The notes beneath the pieces are model-generated. The model was not told the origin of the DNA, did no database searches, and was given only the letters and a program-made list of their open reading frames with translations. A stretch of 64,000 nucleotides of DNA from Liolophura sinensis. Its lineage: Eukaryota; Mollusca; Polyplacophora; Chitonida; Chitonidae. The stretch lies in the NCBI RefSeq assembly GCF_032854445.1, contig NC_088306.1, positions 17,579,764-17,643,763 of the forward strand, in the 5' to 3' direction. The position numbers were made by a program, and so were the translations under genes. Shown in pieces: positions 10,555-23,187 of the stretch (position 1 is its first letter; every line of letters begins with the position of its first letter).

Positions 10555-11587
10555 AACTGAAATATTCTTGTACATGGGAACACCTATGGAATAACTAAAG
10601 TCTTGAGTAATTATTGCTTGAATTTATCAGGGGGCGTAGGAAGCAATTTCAAAGTGGGGGGGGGGGGGGGGTGGTCAAGTGTCCCAGCAAAAAAGGCGAG
10701 GGTCCAGGGGCCACCAAGGCCCCAGAAGCTCTGAAGGAGCTGGAGACGATTTGCCGTATCTTAGATATGCCAATTCAGGTGTTGTTGACTATTTAAGCCT
10801 GCCTGAAAAAAATTGAAATAGACGCTTAGCTCGACATTGGTGGTAAACTTGCCGGCCTATTCGTGCTGGCTTGTTTTCGATTGAAATCAATGTCATTCAC
10901 ATGTATACATACACTTTTTGATCAGGCCTTTGGCTCAGAAAAAAGGCGTGCGTCTGATTTAGGGGAATTGTCAGAAACAAGCCAAAGTCTTACAACAGTT
11001 ACAACAGTTACGTATCTTTCCTTCGCTGATGCATGCTGCAATCCGTCCAAAGCGAAATGATAAACGATAATGAAATAAATAACTAAACACCGATGAGTAC
11101 ATATATTGTACAAATTATTCTGCTTTTTGGGCTGAATAGAACTTCAACCTCATCGCATTTTAACACAGTCACTAAATTAGAAAAAATAAGATTGTATTTG
11201 GAGAAAAATGAGTCCACTTTTTTGTCAATTACATTGTAGATGATTTGCCCTTCCATGGTAGAATTATGTAAATATGTGGGCCCAAGGATGGAAAAAACAT
11301 GTAGGCCCTATACTAATGGTAAAATAGCCACTGTTTATTATAAAATATATCTTTATTAAATAAAACATGTATATGTGTCATAACCACTAAACATTGCTTC
11401 TGAGATGAAAATCTTAACATGCATCAAAAATGCACATGTAGTAAATTTACAAAATGGAATTGCTGTAAAATATGTATTTAAAATATACAATACAAATATT
11501 TTACAAAAATATTGAGTAAACATTTGCAAAATTATTTTGATACATGGAATATTTTCCTGAAAACAAAAAAAATGTGTTTAATTTAAT
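10555..11587. other. Non-coding, A/T-rich, with a G-run repeat
   Basis: No gene recognised. Near 10610-10730 a repeat-like piece has GGGGGCGTAGGAAGCAATTT and a long G run. Its block 2 equivalent is about 24045-25027. The rest is AT-rich unique sequence. Confidence 0.6.
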
Positions 11588-12214
11588 TGAGCAGAATGCT
11601 GCTATGTCAGCATACTTGAGCATGTTGCTATGTCAGCATACATGGGCATGTTGCTATGTCAGCATTCTTGAGCATGTTGCAATGTCAGCATACTTGAGCA
11701 TGTTGCCATGTCAGCATAGATGAGGCATGTTGCTATGTCAGCAATTCTTGAGCATGTTGCTTGGTCAGCATACTTGAGCATGTTGCTATGTCAGCATATA
11801 TGAGCATGTTGCTATGTCAGCATACATGGGCATGTTGCTATGTCAGCATACTTATGCATGGGCATGTTGCTATGTCAGCATACTTAAGCATGTTGCTATG
11901 TCAGCATACATGGACATGCTGCTATGTCAGCATGCTTGAGCATGTTGCCATGCTATGTCAGCATACTTGAGCATGTTGCATATGTCAGCATATATGAGCA
12001 TGTTGCCCATGTCAGCATACTTGAGCATGTTGCCATGTAAGCATACATGAGCATGTTGCCATGTCAGCATACATGGGCATGTTGCAATGTCAGCATACTT
12101 AAGCATGTTGCTATGTCAGCATACATGGCGCATGTCGCTATGTCAGCATACTTAAGCATGTTGCTATGTCAGCATACATGGGCATGTTGCTATGTCAGCA
12201 TACATGGCATGTTG
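11588..12214 (+). repeat. 26-bp minisatellite (copy 1, ends at assembly gap)
   Basis: Unit GCATGTTGCTATGTCAGCAT ACTTGA with ACTTGA/ACATGG/ATATGA variants, about 24 units, cut by the run of N. Confidence 0.95.
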
Positions 12215-12414
12215 NNNNNNNNNNNNNNNNNNNNNNNNNNNNNNNNNNNNNNNNNNNNNNNNNNNNNNNNNNNNNNNNNNNNNNNNNNNNNNNNNNNNNN
12301 NNNNNNNNNNNNNNNNNNNNNNNNNNNNNNNNNNNNNNNNNNNNNNNNNNNNNNNNNNNNNNNNNNNNNNNNNNNNNNNNNNNNNNNNNNNNNNNNNNNN
12401 NNNNNNNNNNNNNN
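12215..12414. other. Assembly gap, 200 N
   Basis: Exactly 200 N between the 26-bp array and the 37-bp array. The round number suggests a placeholder of unknown true size. It separates the two copies of the ATG3 block. Confidence 0.99.
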
Positions 12415-13308
12415 ACACATCATTACACAGGTAATGCAATGATAGATGGACACACATCATTACACAGGTAATGTAATGATAGGTGGACAAACATCATTAT
12501 ACAGGTAATGCAGTGATAGGTGGACACACATCATTACACAGGTATTGTATCGATAAGTGGACACACATCATTACACAGGTAGTGTAACAATAGGTGGACA
12601 ATACACATTATGCAGGTAATATAATGATAGGTGAATGCACATCACTATGCAAGTGATGTAATGATAGGTGGACACACATCGTTATGCAAGTGATGTAATG
12701 ATAGGTGGACACACATCGTTATGCAGGTGATGTAATGATAGGTGGACACGCATCATTATACAGGTAATGTAATGATAGGTGAACACACATCATTATACAG
12801 GTGATGTAATGATAGGTGGACGCACATCATTATGCAGGTAATGTGATGATAGGTGGACACACATCATTATACGGGTAATGTAATGATAGGTGGACACACA
12901 TCATTATACAGGCAATGTAATGATAGGTGAACATACATCATTACACAGGTAATGTAATGATAGATGGACACACATCATTACACAGGTAATGTAATGATAG
13001 ATGGACACACATCATTACACAGGTAATGTAATGATGGTGGACAAACATCATTACACAGGTAGTGTAACAATAGGTGGACACACATCGTTACACAGGTAAT
13101 GTAACAATAGGTGGACACACATCGTTATGCAGGTGATGTAATGATAGGTGGACACACATCCGTATACAGGTGATGTAATGATAGATGGACACACATCGTC
13201 ATGCAGGTAATGTAATGATAGGTGAACACACGTCATTATGCAGGTAATGTAATGATAGATGGACACACATCATTATACAGGTAATGTAATGATAGGTGGA
13301 CACACATA
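12415..13308 (+). repeat. 37-bp minisatellite (copy 2 of the 1-1757 array)
   Basis: Same unit and orientation as 1-1757, starting directly at the end of the N gap. About 24 units are visible; the left part is lost in the gap. Confidence 0.95.
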
Positions 13309-13406
13309 TACATATATAATGGGTTTATCAGAAGAGATTGCTGATCAAATTTCAGTGAATTTGCATACATGTTTGTATTGTGATAGTAATTGTGATATTC
13401 TTGCAG

Positions 13407-13462
13407 ATTCCACGACAACATCAGTACAAGAATCCATAGCGGAGATGACACTAGATTCAAAA
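13407..13462 (+). CDS. ATG3: ATG3 copy 2 exon (flexible region)
   Basis: It has the same length and protein as 1846-1901. The intron just upstream differs by a short insertion near 13370-13385 (TTGTATTGTGATAG), outside the exon. Confidence 0.88.
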
Positions 13463-16400
13463 GTAAGTGAGTGATTGTGAAGTTATGTTTTATTGGCATT
13501 TGGCCATTTGTTTTACAATATCATGGTGCTGTTGACTACATTATTGGTTAAATGTGATGAAATATTTAACAAGTATGGTCAGACTTGTCAGATTGAGTTC
13601 ATACATTGTAACATTTACACATAACTTTGTTTTAATGTTAAGATTAGAGATGGTTGCACATTCAACCCCAAAATGATAATACATATAGCATGCTGTCCTC
13701 TCTGAAAACTCAGTGTCTGTTAATATGTGTAGTGTGTTATACCTGCAGTGTGTTATACTCTGTTGGAGCCTGCTCCATCTGCAGTTCATACAGGAGACCA
13801 GTGGCTGTGTTAATATGTGTAGTGTGTTATACTCTGTAAGGGCCTGCTCCAGCTGTGGTTCGTACAGGAGCCCAGTGGCTGTGTTAATGTGTGTAGTGTG
13901 TTATACTCTGTAGGAGACTGCTCCAGCTGTGGTTCTTACAGGAGACCAGTGGCTGTGTTAATATATGTAGTGTGTTATACTCTGTAAGGGCCTGCTCCAG
14001 CTGTGGTTTGTACAGGAGCCCAGTGGCTGTGTTAATATGTGTAGTGTGTTATACTCTGTAGGAGACTGCTCCTTCTGTGGTTCTTACAGGAGCCCAGTGG
14101 CTGTGTTAATATGTGAAGTGTGTTATACTCTGTAGGAGCCTGCTCCATCTGTGGTTCGTGCAGGAGCCCAGTGGCTGTGTTAATATGTATAGTCTGTTAT
14201 ACTCTATAGGAGTCTGCTCCATCTGCTGTTCGTGCAGGAGCCCAGTTTCTGTGTTAATATGTGCAGTATGTTATACTCTGTAGGGGCCTACTTCATCTGC
14301 CATTCGTGCAGGAACCCAGTGGCTGTGTTCATATGTGTAGTGTGTTATACTCTGCAGGGGCCTGCTCCATATGCGGTTTGTGCAGGAGCCCAGTGTCTGT
14401 GTTAATATGTGCACTGTGTTATAGTCTGTATGAGCCTGCTCCAGCTACGGTCCTTGCAGGAGCCTCGTGTCTATGTTAACATGTGTGGTGTGTTGTACTC
14501 TGTAGGAGCCTGCTCCAGCTGCCGGTCCTGCAGGAGTGCAGGAGGATGATGAAGACGATGATGAGGAAGCTGAGGACATGGAGGCGTTTGAGGAGAGTGG
14601 CATGTTAGAGGAAGAGGACAATGTAAGTTGTTGTGGAAATGCCTCTGAACAAATGACGTCAATCAATGTTTATAATAGATAACCATTATCACAGCCTCAC
14701 ATCAGTTGTCTCGTGAGAATATGCAAACCTGTTTTGTTTTTTTTATTTGAAATTGTTCTGCCTGTGGATCGATCTTGGATGTGCAATCACTGATTTATAT
14801 CTCTGTGCTATTAGGAACCATGGCTTTTTCTGGTTTATGTGGCTTAAGCTTTGTTTTTGCTAGAGCAGGTTGACCCCTTGACCTTTGAGGTCATAGATTT
14901 TAGCCCTGCCCCATTGTTGTTATTTCAAGTCACAAGGTTTGTATACCTGGCAAGGTGATGTGGTTTCCACCACCCATAAATCTGTAAATTAAATATTCTT
15001 GATTACACCTTTAAACTCCAATCAAATGAATAAACATTTAGTTTACTTTAATAAAATTTTGTAAAATAATTCTTTGTTTTCCTCGCAACTATTTTTCATA
15101 AATGACAATTCAGGCAATTGACTATTGCAGGCAACAGTAGATATCAAGAAGACTGGGGGTGCAGATTCAGAAGGAGCTTGTGCGTCAGCGTCAGATAGTG
15201 GGATTATCCAAACACGGACATATGATCTGAATATTACTTATGATAAATATTACCAGACCCCACGACTCTGGCTGTATGGCTATGATGAGGTAAGATCACT
15301 GAAGAACTAGTAAGTATGCAGTCTGTAAAATACATGTATGTTAAAAAATGGTTTGCTGTATGTGTCTAGAACTTGTACAGTGTGTATACGCTAAATGACC
15401 ATATATTTTGTCGATTTTTTTCTGATTCTGAGAGTTCTACCAATTTTAGAAAGGTGTTTTGAGTTTGCTTCGAACGTGAAATGGTATTCTGCTGGAAAAT
15501 TGTAAGTATCAGTACCAAAAATAACATTTTGTGACAGTGGGGAACTCGGAAGACTTCTTCCCACCTGTATCAGGACGAATTCAAAGCTGTGAACTCATGC
15601 GTTCTTTTATTACATCACAATTATCGATGTATGTGTACTCGTGAAACATATATCAAGTACACCACATGCACTGCAACGTCACAGAAGGCAACGATGCGTT
15701 CTGCTGTCATATGGACCTTAGTTTGTCCTCCTATATCCCTCGTATATTTACTTCTAAAAATGCACTTTTGTGGGCGAAATTTTAGATCATGTAGGGTATA
15801 TGGAGTTGGTCAGTCCAGATGTTTGTCTTTCTTCATTTGCCAGGATACACCAGGTTGTTGGGTGAATCCAGCTGCTAAATCTGACCCCCATATTATAAGC
15901 GAAAATTTCTTGGGTTTGGTGTTAAACAAGAGTAAAATAAACACATTAATCATATGTTTAGACTGTATGTTAAGAAACATGTTTTATTGGCTATGTTGAT
16001 AAAATTACATATGAATATGCCATTTGATTTCACATGCAGAATGTAAATACTGTAAATGAATTAAAATTTTGTCCTAAATGTTATGAAATATTCCATTGAT
16101 ACCAAAATGTAATTTTTTTTCAGTGGGATATAATTCTACTTTCCAAACAAACTTCAAAACGTCTATCGCCACGATATGGCTGAAATATTGCCGATGTGGC
16201 ATTAAGCCATAATCATTCATTCATTCAAAACGTCTAAGATCAATAGAATTCTAAAAATCAGGGAAAAGCGATGTAGTCATGAACAAATTTTAGGTCATTT
16301 GCAGTATTAGAATGAAGTTGTTGTACATTTTTATCTGTGACACTTTTTGTAATCCGGCAGAACCGAAAGCCTTTGACAGTTGTACAGATGTTTGAAGATT

Positions 16401-18721
16401 TTAGTCAGGACCATGCCAAGAAGACTGTAACAATGGAGGCACATCCCCACTTACCGGGGCCACCCATAGCATCAGTTCATCCCTGCAAGTAAGGACTTCA
16501 CAATATACATGTAGCTCTGAAGGTTTGATTTATTTATTTGATTGATGTTTTTTACGCCGTACTCAAGAATATTTCACTTACATGATGGGGGCCAGCATTA
16601 TGGTGGGAGGAAAGCGGGAAGAGCTCAGGGGGAACCCTCAACCATCCGCAGGTTGCTGGCAGACCTTCCAACTTACGGCCGGAGAGGAAGCCAGCATGAG
16701 GAAAACTAGAACTCACAGCAAGTGTTAAAGGCTTGAATGAAAGAAGGCAAAGGTGATTCTTATAGTACTATATATGAGATGATAAGATGATTCTTATAGT
16801 ACTCTCCAAGAGACATGCTGATGTGGTTTGCAAAGAGTGTCTTGTTTGTTTGATGTTTGTTACAGACATGCTTATGTGGTTGGCAAAGAGTGTCTTGTTT
16901 GTCTGATGTTTGTTGCGGACATGCTGATGTGGTTTGCAAAGAGTGTCTTGTTTGTCTGGTGTTGGTTGCAGATATGCTGGTGTGGTTTGCAAAGAGTGTT
17001 TGTTGCGGACATGCTGATGTGGTTTGCAAAGAGTGTCTTGTTTGTCTGGTGTTTGTTGCAGACATGTTGGTGTGGTTTGCAAAGAGTGTCTTGTTTGTCT
17101 GATGTTTGTTTCAGACATGCTGATGTAGTTTGCAAAGAGTGTCTTGTTTGTGTGGTGTTTGTTGCAGACATGCTGATGTGGTTTGCAAAGAGTGTCTTGT
17201 TTGTCTGATGTTTGTTACAGACATGCTGATATGGTTTGCACAGTGTGTTGTTTGTCTGATGTTTGTTGCAGACATGCTGATGTGGTTTGCAAAGAGTGTC
17301 TTGTTTGTCTGATGTCTGTTACAGACATGCTGATGTGGTTTGCAAAGAGTGTCTTGTTTGTTTGATGTTTGTTGCAGACAGGCTGATGTGGTTTGCAAAG
17401 AGTGTCTTGTTTGTTTGATGTTTGTTGCAGACATGCTGATGTCATGAAGAAGATCATAGAGACTGTAGCAGAGGGAGGAGGAGAGCTGGGTGTTCACATG
17501 TATCCTTTGCCTCTGCTGAAATAATGTAACTTCATACATTAATAGTCTTAAAACTGGTTCCTGGTTTTCACCCTTAAGGGAAAAGACCTCTAAAAATCGA
17601 AGTAGGCATCACTGAATAGACCACTTAAAGCTATGCATAAATATGCTTTAATGTATTTTCTTATATTTTTGTGAAGAGAGTTAAAGGCGTTCAAACAGTT
17701 GAATTCTAAGGTAGGCTTTATAGACCATACTATCAGAGTTTACTCAGACGTCACAATAATTTTTTTCAATTCTAATCACAAAACTCAATGTTGGCATAAC
17801 TCTTTTTACCCATGAGTAAAAGGTTACTGTAAAGATTTCCCTAAAATTCCTTCCTTCTGGTGAACATCTGGAAAAATGGTGAGGTGATGTCAGAGTTCCT
17901 AGATACAGTCAGTATGACTCATGAAGCCCACCATAGTATTCAAATATCTGAATGCCTTTCAATACTCTTAAAAAATTCTGAAAAAATAAATGAAAATATT
18001 CTCACGCATAGTTTTCAATTGTCTGTGTGCTGAACCATACTTCATATTTTAGCTTTCTTTTACTTTAAGTCACACAGGATGTGGGTTCAATCCTGTTCTT
18101 GGGCAGAGAATTTTCAAATTTATCTGTTTATTGTTGTTTCCGGGTCTTGGGTGGCATTGAATTCTCGAAGGTGCTGTCATTTGAGATCTTGCATGAAGCT
18201 TATTGGAGATCAGTTGCATTTCAACAATATTTTAATTTATTTATGTATTTATTTTATTGGTATTTAACTCCATGTTCAAGAATATTTCACTTATTTGATA
18301 GCAACCAGCTGGCTCATACGATTAAAATGCTGGCGTCCTACAACTGCCAAGCTTTAGACTCATTGAGGTCATGTTTATTAATCCAGATGCTTCCGTTATG
18401 GCTGCGTCTCTAAGTCCCGAGGTTTATCAGGTATCAGGTAAAGGGTGATAGGTTACCATACTCTAGCTTCCCCCATTAATCTGACCTCTGTCATATAAGT
18501 AATAAAATCCTGAGCACATGGCTAATCAGGGGGTCAAAGAAATAAGTATTTAATATAAAAAGTACTGGTTTACCTGGAAATATTATGTTATAATGACCAG
18601 CATTATTGCAGTGAACTTTCCTTGACGCCATTTCTTCAGGTACCTGATGATATTCCTCAAGTTTGTGCAAGCCGTCATTCCAACAATAGAGTATGATTAC
18701 ACGCGGCATTTTACCATGTGA
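13407..18721 (+). CDS. ATG3: ATG3, 3' six exons (copy 2: probable second haplotype or tandem duplicate)
   Basis: The same six exons recur in the same order and phase: 13407-13462, 14506-14622, 15131-15289, 16361-16488, 17431-17499 and 18640-18721. Every splice site and the reading frame are intact. The only amino-acid change I noticed is Ala to Val in the Ala/Pro-rich start of the acidic exon (PAGAQ to PAGVQ). The first five exons of the gene are not present between the copies unless they fall in the 200-N gap. That favours an allelic (haplotig) duplication in the assembly over a functional second gene, but a real duplication is not excluded. Confidence 0.93.
13722..14505 (+). repeat. 75-bp minisatellite containing a 3' splice site (copy 2)
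   Basis: Same array in the second block, about one to two units longer than copy 1, so unit number differs between the copies. Confidence 0.95.
14506..14622 (+). CDS. ATG3: ATG3 copy 2 acidic-loop exon
   Basis: Thirty-nine codons, phase 0 to 0, acceptor CTCTGTAG. It differs from copy 1 by one missense change (GCG to GTG, Ala to Val) and a synonymous GAT/GAC. Confidence 0.9.
15131..15289 (+). CDS. ATG3: ATG3 copy 2 exon with [17 protein letters not shown]
   Basis: The protein is identical to the copy 1 exon. One synonymous difference is visible (TAC/TAT in the TYDK segment). Confidence 0.95.
16160..16235 (-). mobile_element. Short SINE tail with target-site duplication (ATG3 intron, copy 2)
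   Basis: Same insertion as 4585-4655 with the same flanking AAAACGTCT repeats. Confidence 0.75.
16361..16488 (+). CDS. ATG3: ATG3 copy 2 active-site exon (HPC)
   Basis: The sequence matches copy 1 throughout, including the HPC cysteine codon and the donor GTAAGG. Confidence 0.95.
16525..16724 (-). mobile_element. tRNA-derived SINE (family 1) in ATG3 intron, copy 2
   Basis: Same insertion as 4945-5137, with a slightly longer TTTATTTATTTG tail. Confidence 0.85.
16806..17430 (+). repeat. 53-bp minisatellite containing a 3' splice site (copy 2)
   Basis: Same array as 5212-5819 with a slightly different number and order of variant units, ending at the exon at 17431. Confidence 0.96.
17431..17499 (+). 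CDS. ATG3: ATG3 copy 2 exon [22 protein letters not shown]
   Basis: Identical to copy 1, preceded by the second copy of the 53-bp splice-acceptor array. Confidence 0.93.
18232..18310 (-). mobile_element. SINE family 1, tail fragment (copy 2)
   Basis: Equivalent of 6515-6590 in the second block. Confidence 0.7.
18640..18721 (+). CDS. ATG3: ATG3 copy 2 terminal exon
   Basis: Identical to the copy 1 terminal exon, ending TRHFTM and TGA. Confidence 0.95.
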
Positions 18722-19073
18722 CCTACCTGTTGTTTGTCTAACCTTAGGGTGAGGGGTTAAGGATAATGTACATTGTGTCATGTAAATTGCAAATATATGA
18801 TTATATAACATGTACAGTGACTTGAAGTATAGGCTATTTAAAAATATGTATTGGATACTCTGTTAGAAAATATGTCAGAGCTGTTAACGTTCAATACCTT
18901 TAATTCGATAAGTGTTATCAGTAACACCGAGACATCTTGTGAAGGACTACTTTTAATCGTGATTTAATCAGTGAAATTTGTGCAAAGGTAAATGTATGGA
19001 AGCTGAAATGGAAATCTGCAAATGCCCCTCATCAAAATGACTGAATAGCAATTTAGGGATTCTTTTGTCACTG

Positions 19074-19367
19074 AAGGTAAAAACAGTCCTCCTGTATCAT
19101 GTGACTGGTGAAAAATATTAGGACTTTGGTGATATCAATTTACCAATCACTTGTCTCACAGTAGCCCAGAAGCACAAACGACACCTCTTTCTTGTAGAAA
19201 CTTTTCAATTTCACAAACGTTCAGCTGCTAAGTTTTCTTCTTTGTTTGTCTACTCTGAATAACTATCTGTGAAACTTTTTTCAGATGTCCATATTATAAT
19301 AAATGTGATCCTGTATGAGATGCCTTGCAGGTCACATAATACAGTATGACTCTTTTTACCTTTAGCT
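19074..19367. mobile_element. MITE with ~30-bp terminal inverted repeats (copy 2)
   Basis: Equivalent of 7350-7643 in the second ATG3 block. Confidence 0.8.
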
Positions 19368-19777
19368 AAAAAAGAGTTTGAACTCGAAACTCTCCTATTA
19401 TCTGGACACAGCTTAACACATTTCCGTATTCATATACATTTATATGATCATATTTTCCAGAAATGTCAGCACAATATGGAATATCCTCTACTCCCATTTG
19501 AATAGTATAATTAAACTAAGGTTTTTATGTATAGCCATATGTAAAGGCAAAAACATCATAAATTGACACTTAGGAGAAAAAAGAAAAAGAAAAAAACTCC
19601 AGCAACTAACTAATCACACTCCATAAAAAAATGTTCATGTATGTTCCTGTCTTTATCTGATTGTTATGTGTTGATTAAAAGGTAGGGTACTAAACTGAAG
19701 GATCCACTTGCAAAAGTCCTGAGATAAGTTTGTGGATGAGTGATTATGTTCCCATTGATTACTCCAAAAGCTCTTGA

Positions 19778-19951
19778 AGCCTAAACGGCCGAAGGGGTTA
19801 GCACACCCCAGGAGCCTCTAACCAATGCAGTCGCTGTGAGTTCGTCCAGCTTATTGTGTCTCGCTGACTCAGACCGTTTCGCTCTGCTCGGTTTTCTCCC
19901 ACCACAGTGCTGGCCACGGTCATATAAGTGAAATATTCTTGAGTAAAGCTC
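19778..19951 (+). mobile_element. SINE family 1, internally deleted (copy 2)
   Basis: Equivalent of 8008-8188, with a further small deletion around 19865-19885. Confidence 0.8.
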
Positions 19952-20464
19952 TCTACACACAGTGGAAGTAATTCCTGCCCTCACCAAGAAACTACATATT
20001 CTATTATAGGCTTGTTTTTGAGCTAACATTTCACCATTGGTTACATTGCTCCTGTCTAATTGAATTAATAGTGTCATATCCTCAAATGTGTGCAAATAAA
20101 TATACCATTTACATGCAAAAGTAGTGTTTTCATTTAAAGGTACAATAGAGAAAGTAGTTTCATTAAGGTAATATAATCAAACCTACAATTATTTGTTGTT
20201 CTTTGCAAGATACAAGAGATTATATTTGGGCTACATTTAGACATAACAAGAATGTGTTCATTTTTAACGACTTGAGGGTCATTATAGAAACATTTTTCCA
20301 CTTTCTTTGTGAATTAGCATATCATGATTTCTTAAATCTGGAGAACATTAAGAAATTATCACCTTGTCAAGTTGGCGTACAGTATTTTGGGTATATTGTT
20401 GGTGAGTTGGATTTTTTTGTGGTGGTCATTGACTGGGTAGAAAGGTTTCAAATGTGATTATGTA

Positions 20465-20672
20465 CATACTGTAATTCTTCAACCTTTTCGCATGTTTGCA
20501 AGATGCTTACTCAAGCTCATTCTGATAAAATTATACTTTTTGTGAAGCCCTGATATTGGTCAGTCTAACCAGTGTAGTTTTGACTTCATAATCAAATTCT
20601 AAGTTTGTATGAATTGCACTGAAAGGTACTCTTTCATATGCGAAAAAGTTGAAGAATTTGAGTACAGTAACT
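20465..20672. mobile_element. MITE with TTCTTCAACCTTTTCGC ends (copy 2)
   Basis: Equivalent of 8704-8906 in the second block. Confidence 0.82.
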
Positions 20673-20949
20673 AGTAGGTGTAAATTCTTGTAATACTTCC
20701 AGTTGATCTTTCTGTAATGGCTTGTATAATGCTTTGATCATTTTAATGTTGATTGTTAAGAGAATTATTTTATAAAACCCCTTGTCATGCTGCCTCAAGA
20801 AAAATGTAATAAACATTTTTAGCGGTTTCAGGACCAATGTTATCTTTAAATCTGCATTGCAATTTTGTACTCATAACTAATGTATTCTGCTTTTGCCCAT
20901 CCAAACAAATGCTCAAGTCTAGGCAGACCAAAATGTTGTCAGACCCAAG

Positions 20950-21520
20950 TCCAGTCAGGCTCAAGTCCAGTCACGGGCAATCAAGTCAGAAGTTTTGCCT
21001 GGTATTTACTGTAGCCAACTGGCCCTACACATATAAGGTTATGGCCACTTCAAGTCAGAAGTTTTGTCTGGTACTTAGCCAATTTGTCCAAGACAGTAAG
21101 GTTGTGGCCACTTCAAGTCAGAAGGATTGTCTGGTACTTAGCTTATCCGTCCAAGACAATAAGGCTGTGTCCACTTCAAGTCAGAAGGATTGTGTGGTAC
21201 TTAGCCAATCCATCTAAGACAATAAGGTTGTGGCCACTTCAAGTCAGAAGGATTGTCTTGTACTTAGCCAATCCGTCCAATAAGGTTGTGGCCACTTGGT
21301 CAGAAATATTGTCTGGTATTTACAGTAGCAAATCCATCGTAGACAAATAATGTCATGGCCACTTGAAGTCAGGAGGTTGGTCTGGTACTTAGCCAATCTG
21401 CCTTAGACAAATAAGGTTGTTGCCACTTAGTTAGAAATGTTGTCTGTTATTTACAGTAGCCAGTCCACCTTAGATAAAGAAGGTTGTGGCCACTTCAAGT
21501 CAGGAGGTTTGTCTGGTTCT
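20950..21520 (+). repeat. ~64-bp minisatellite downstream of ATG3 (copy 2, left part)
   Basis: Same array as 9170-10215, interrupted at about 21521 by a reverse-transcriptase element. Confidence 0.92.
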
Positions 21521-23187
21521 TGTCAACCCTACTTACGGGAGTGTTACAAGAAGTAAAGTCATTTTGGAATAAGTATTGTTGTGCCATAACAAAAAATTCA
21601 GGTGTCAACTGCATGTGAATTCTTAACAACTCCAAACGTCTTACAGAAGAACTTGATGCTCATATGCATATACCGTACAAAGACGTATCCACATGGGATT
21701 TCTCTACTCTCTATACTACGATTCCTCACAAAGATCTTATTGAAAGAATATCGTCGTTAATTGTCTCGGTATTTACTAAAACAGGTCACCGTTACATTAA
21801 CGTCAGAAGCAATAAGGCTTTCTTTAGTTCTACTCTTTATAAAGGTTACCACTCATGGGATGTTACATTATTTATTGAATTACTTGAATTTCTCATTAAT
21901 AACATCTATGTGAAATTCGGGAGATACCATTTACCAACAGTGCATAGGTATTTCAGTGGGTACCAATTGTGCGCCTCTTTTGGCAGACCTATACCTGTTT
22001 TCATATGAATACGACTATATGCAGAAATTACTTAAAAGTAATATCTTTAAAGCTCGATCTTTTTCATTTACCAAGCGGTATATTGATGATCTACAGGCGT
22101 TAAATAATCCCCATATTGCTGAAGTGGTGAAGGAAATCTATCCGCCTTCATTGGATCTAAAGGAGACAACAGATAGTCCTGATGGTACATCTTATTTGGA
22201 TCTATATCTGTACAAAGATGGACAAGGTCTCCTTTCACGCCACCTTACGACCAAAGAGATAATTTCAATTTTGATATTGTAAATTATCCTTATTTAGACA
22301 GCAATATACCAAAGGGGTTCTGCATATGGCGTATACATATCTCGCCTTGTAGCATTTGTCCAGATCTTGCGTTAATTGTGATGACTTTAATCTGCGTCAC
22401 AAGTTGCTAGTTCAAAGACTAGTGTGTCAAGGATACTCCATCAAACGCCTTCATTCTATGTTTCTCAATTTTCCAATGAATACAACACTCTCGTTGGCAT
22501 GTTTGGACAGAGTGTTCAGAATCTCTCGCGATCTGCATTGTGATCAACCACATAGATGGCGCTGTTATCCCTGTGTACATATCTATCATGTACATGGTAT
22601 TTAACAACATAGATGGCGCTGGTTGCCCAGTGTAACCGTCTATCTTGTATGTCATGTGTAACATCATAGATGGCGCCTCTTGTGGCATGAGATCTTTACA
22701 TATTAACGCGAAAGACGTAATCGTCCGTTACTTTTGAATCATAATCTGATCGGTTAGGGTCTGTAACGCTCGTCATTTTCAAACTGTATCTAATACCGGC
22801 TTAACCTGGGGCTAGGGGCCGTAAAGGTAGCCATGCTAATAACATCAGCATGATGCCTTTATGAACAGTTACAATGAAAGCGCGACTGAGATACTTGTTT
22901 AGCTGTTATTTGATATGGAACTCATTCACAGACTACGAATTTGAACTTTGATATGGAATTCATGCCTGAAATATTCATTGTCTGCCAGGCATCATTGAAA
23001 ACTGATGACTGCTTCTCTCTTGTGTGTTCCCGGCTTTATTTCTTGTTTGTATAATTTCTTACATACCTTTGTCTTCAGGAGTTAGTGTTAAACGTTGTTG
23101 TGGAAATGGATCTTGCGATTATCGACTTGGAACGCCTTTTATGGACTACGAATGGTATAGGAATGTCGGACTTGACGCTTATATTTA
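21521..23187 (+). mobile_element. Reverse-transcriptase element, broken by frameshifts, only in block 2
   Basis: Pieces of an RT domain: 21664-22008 has WDFSTLYTTIPHKDL; 21956-22282 has MGTNCAPLLADLYLFSYEYD, then FTKRYIDDLQAL (YIDD catalytic motif), KEIYPPSLDL and SYLDLYLY. Further homologous-looking sequence follows in other frames to about 22450. Frames change near 21960 and after 22245, so it is not intact. It interrupts the 64-bp array: the host sequence breaks after GGTTCTT at 21520 and resumes AGCGAATCCACC near 23185. The class is uncertain; it resembles RTs of Penelope-like or unclassified non-LTR elements. The 3' part has three ATAGATGGCGC repeats. Confidence 0.82.
22553..22685 (+). 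repeat. Three ~57-bp repeats with CATAGATGGCGC
   Basis: ACATAGATGGCGCTG near 22553 and 22607 and TCATAGATGGCGCCT near 22667, separated by related spacers with CTATC(A/T)TGTA. It probably belongs to the 3' end of the RT element. Confidence 0.75.
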
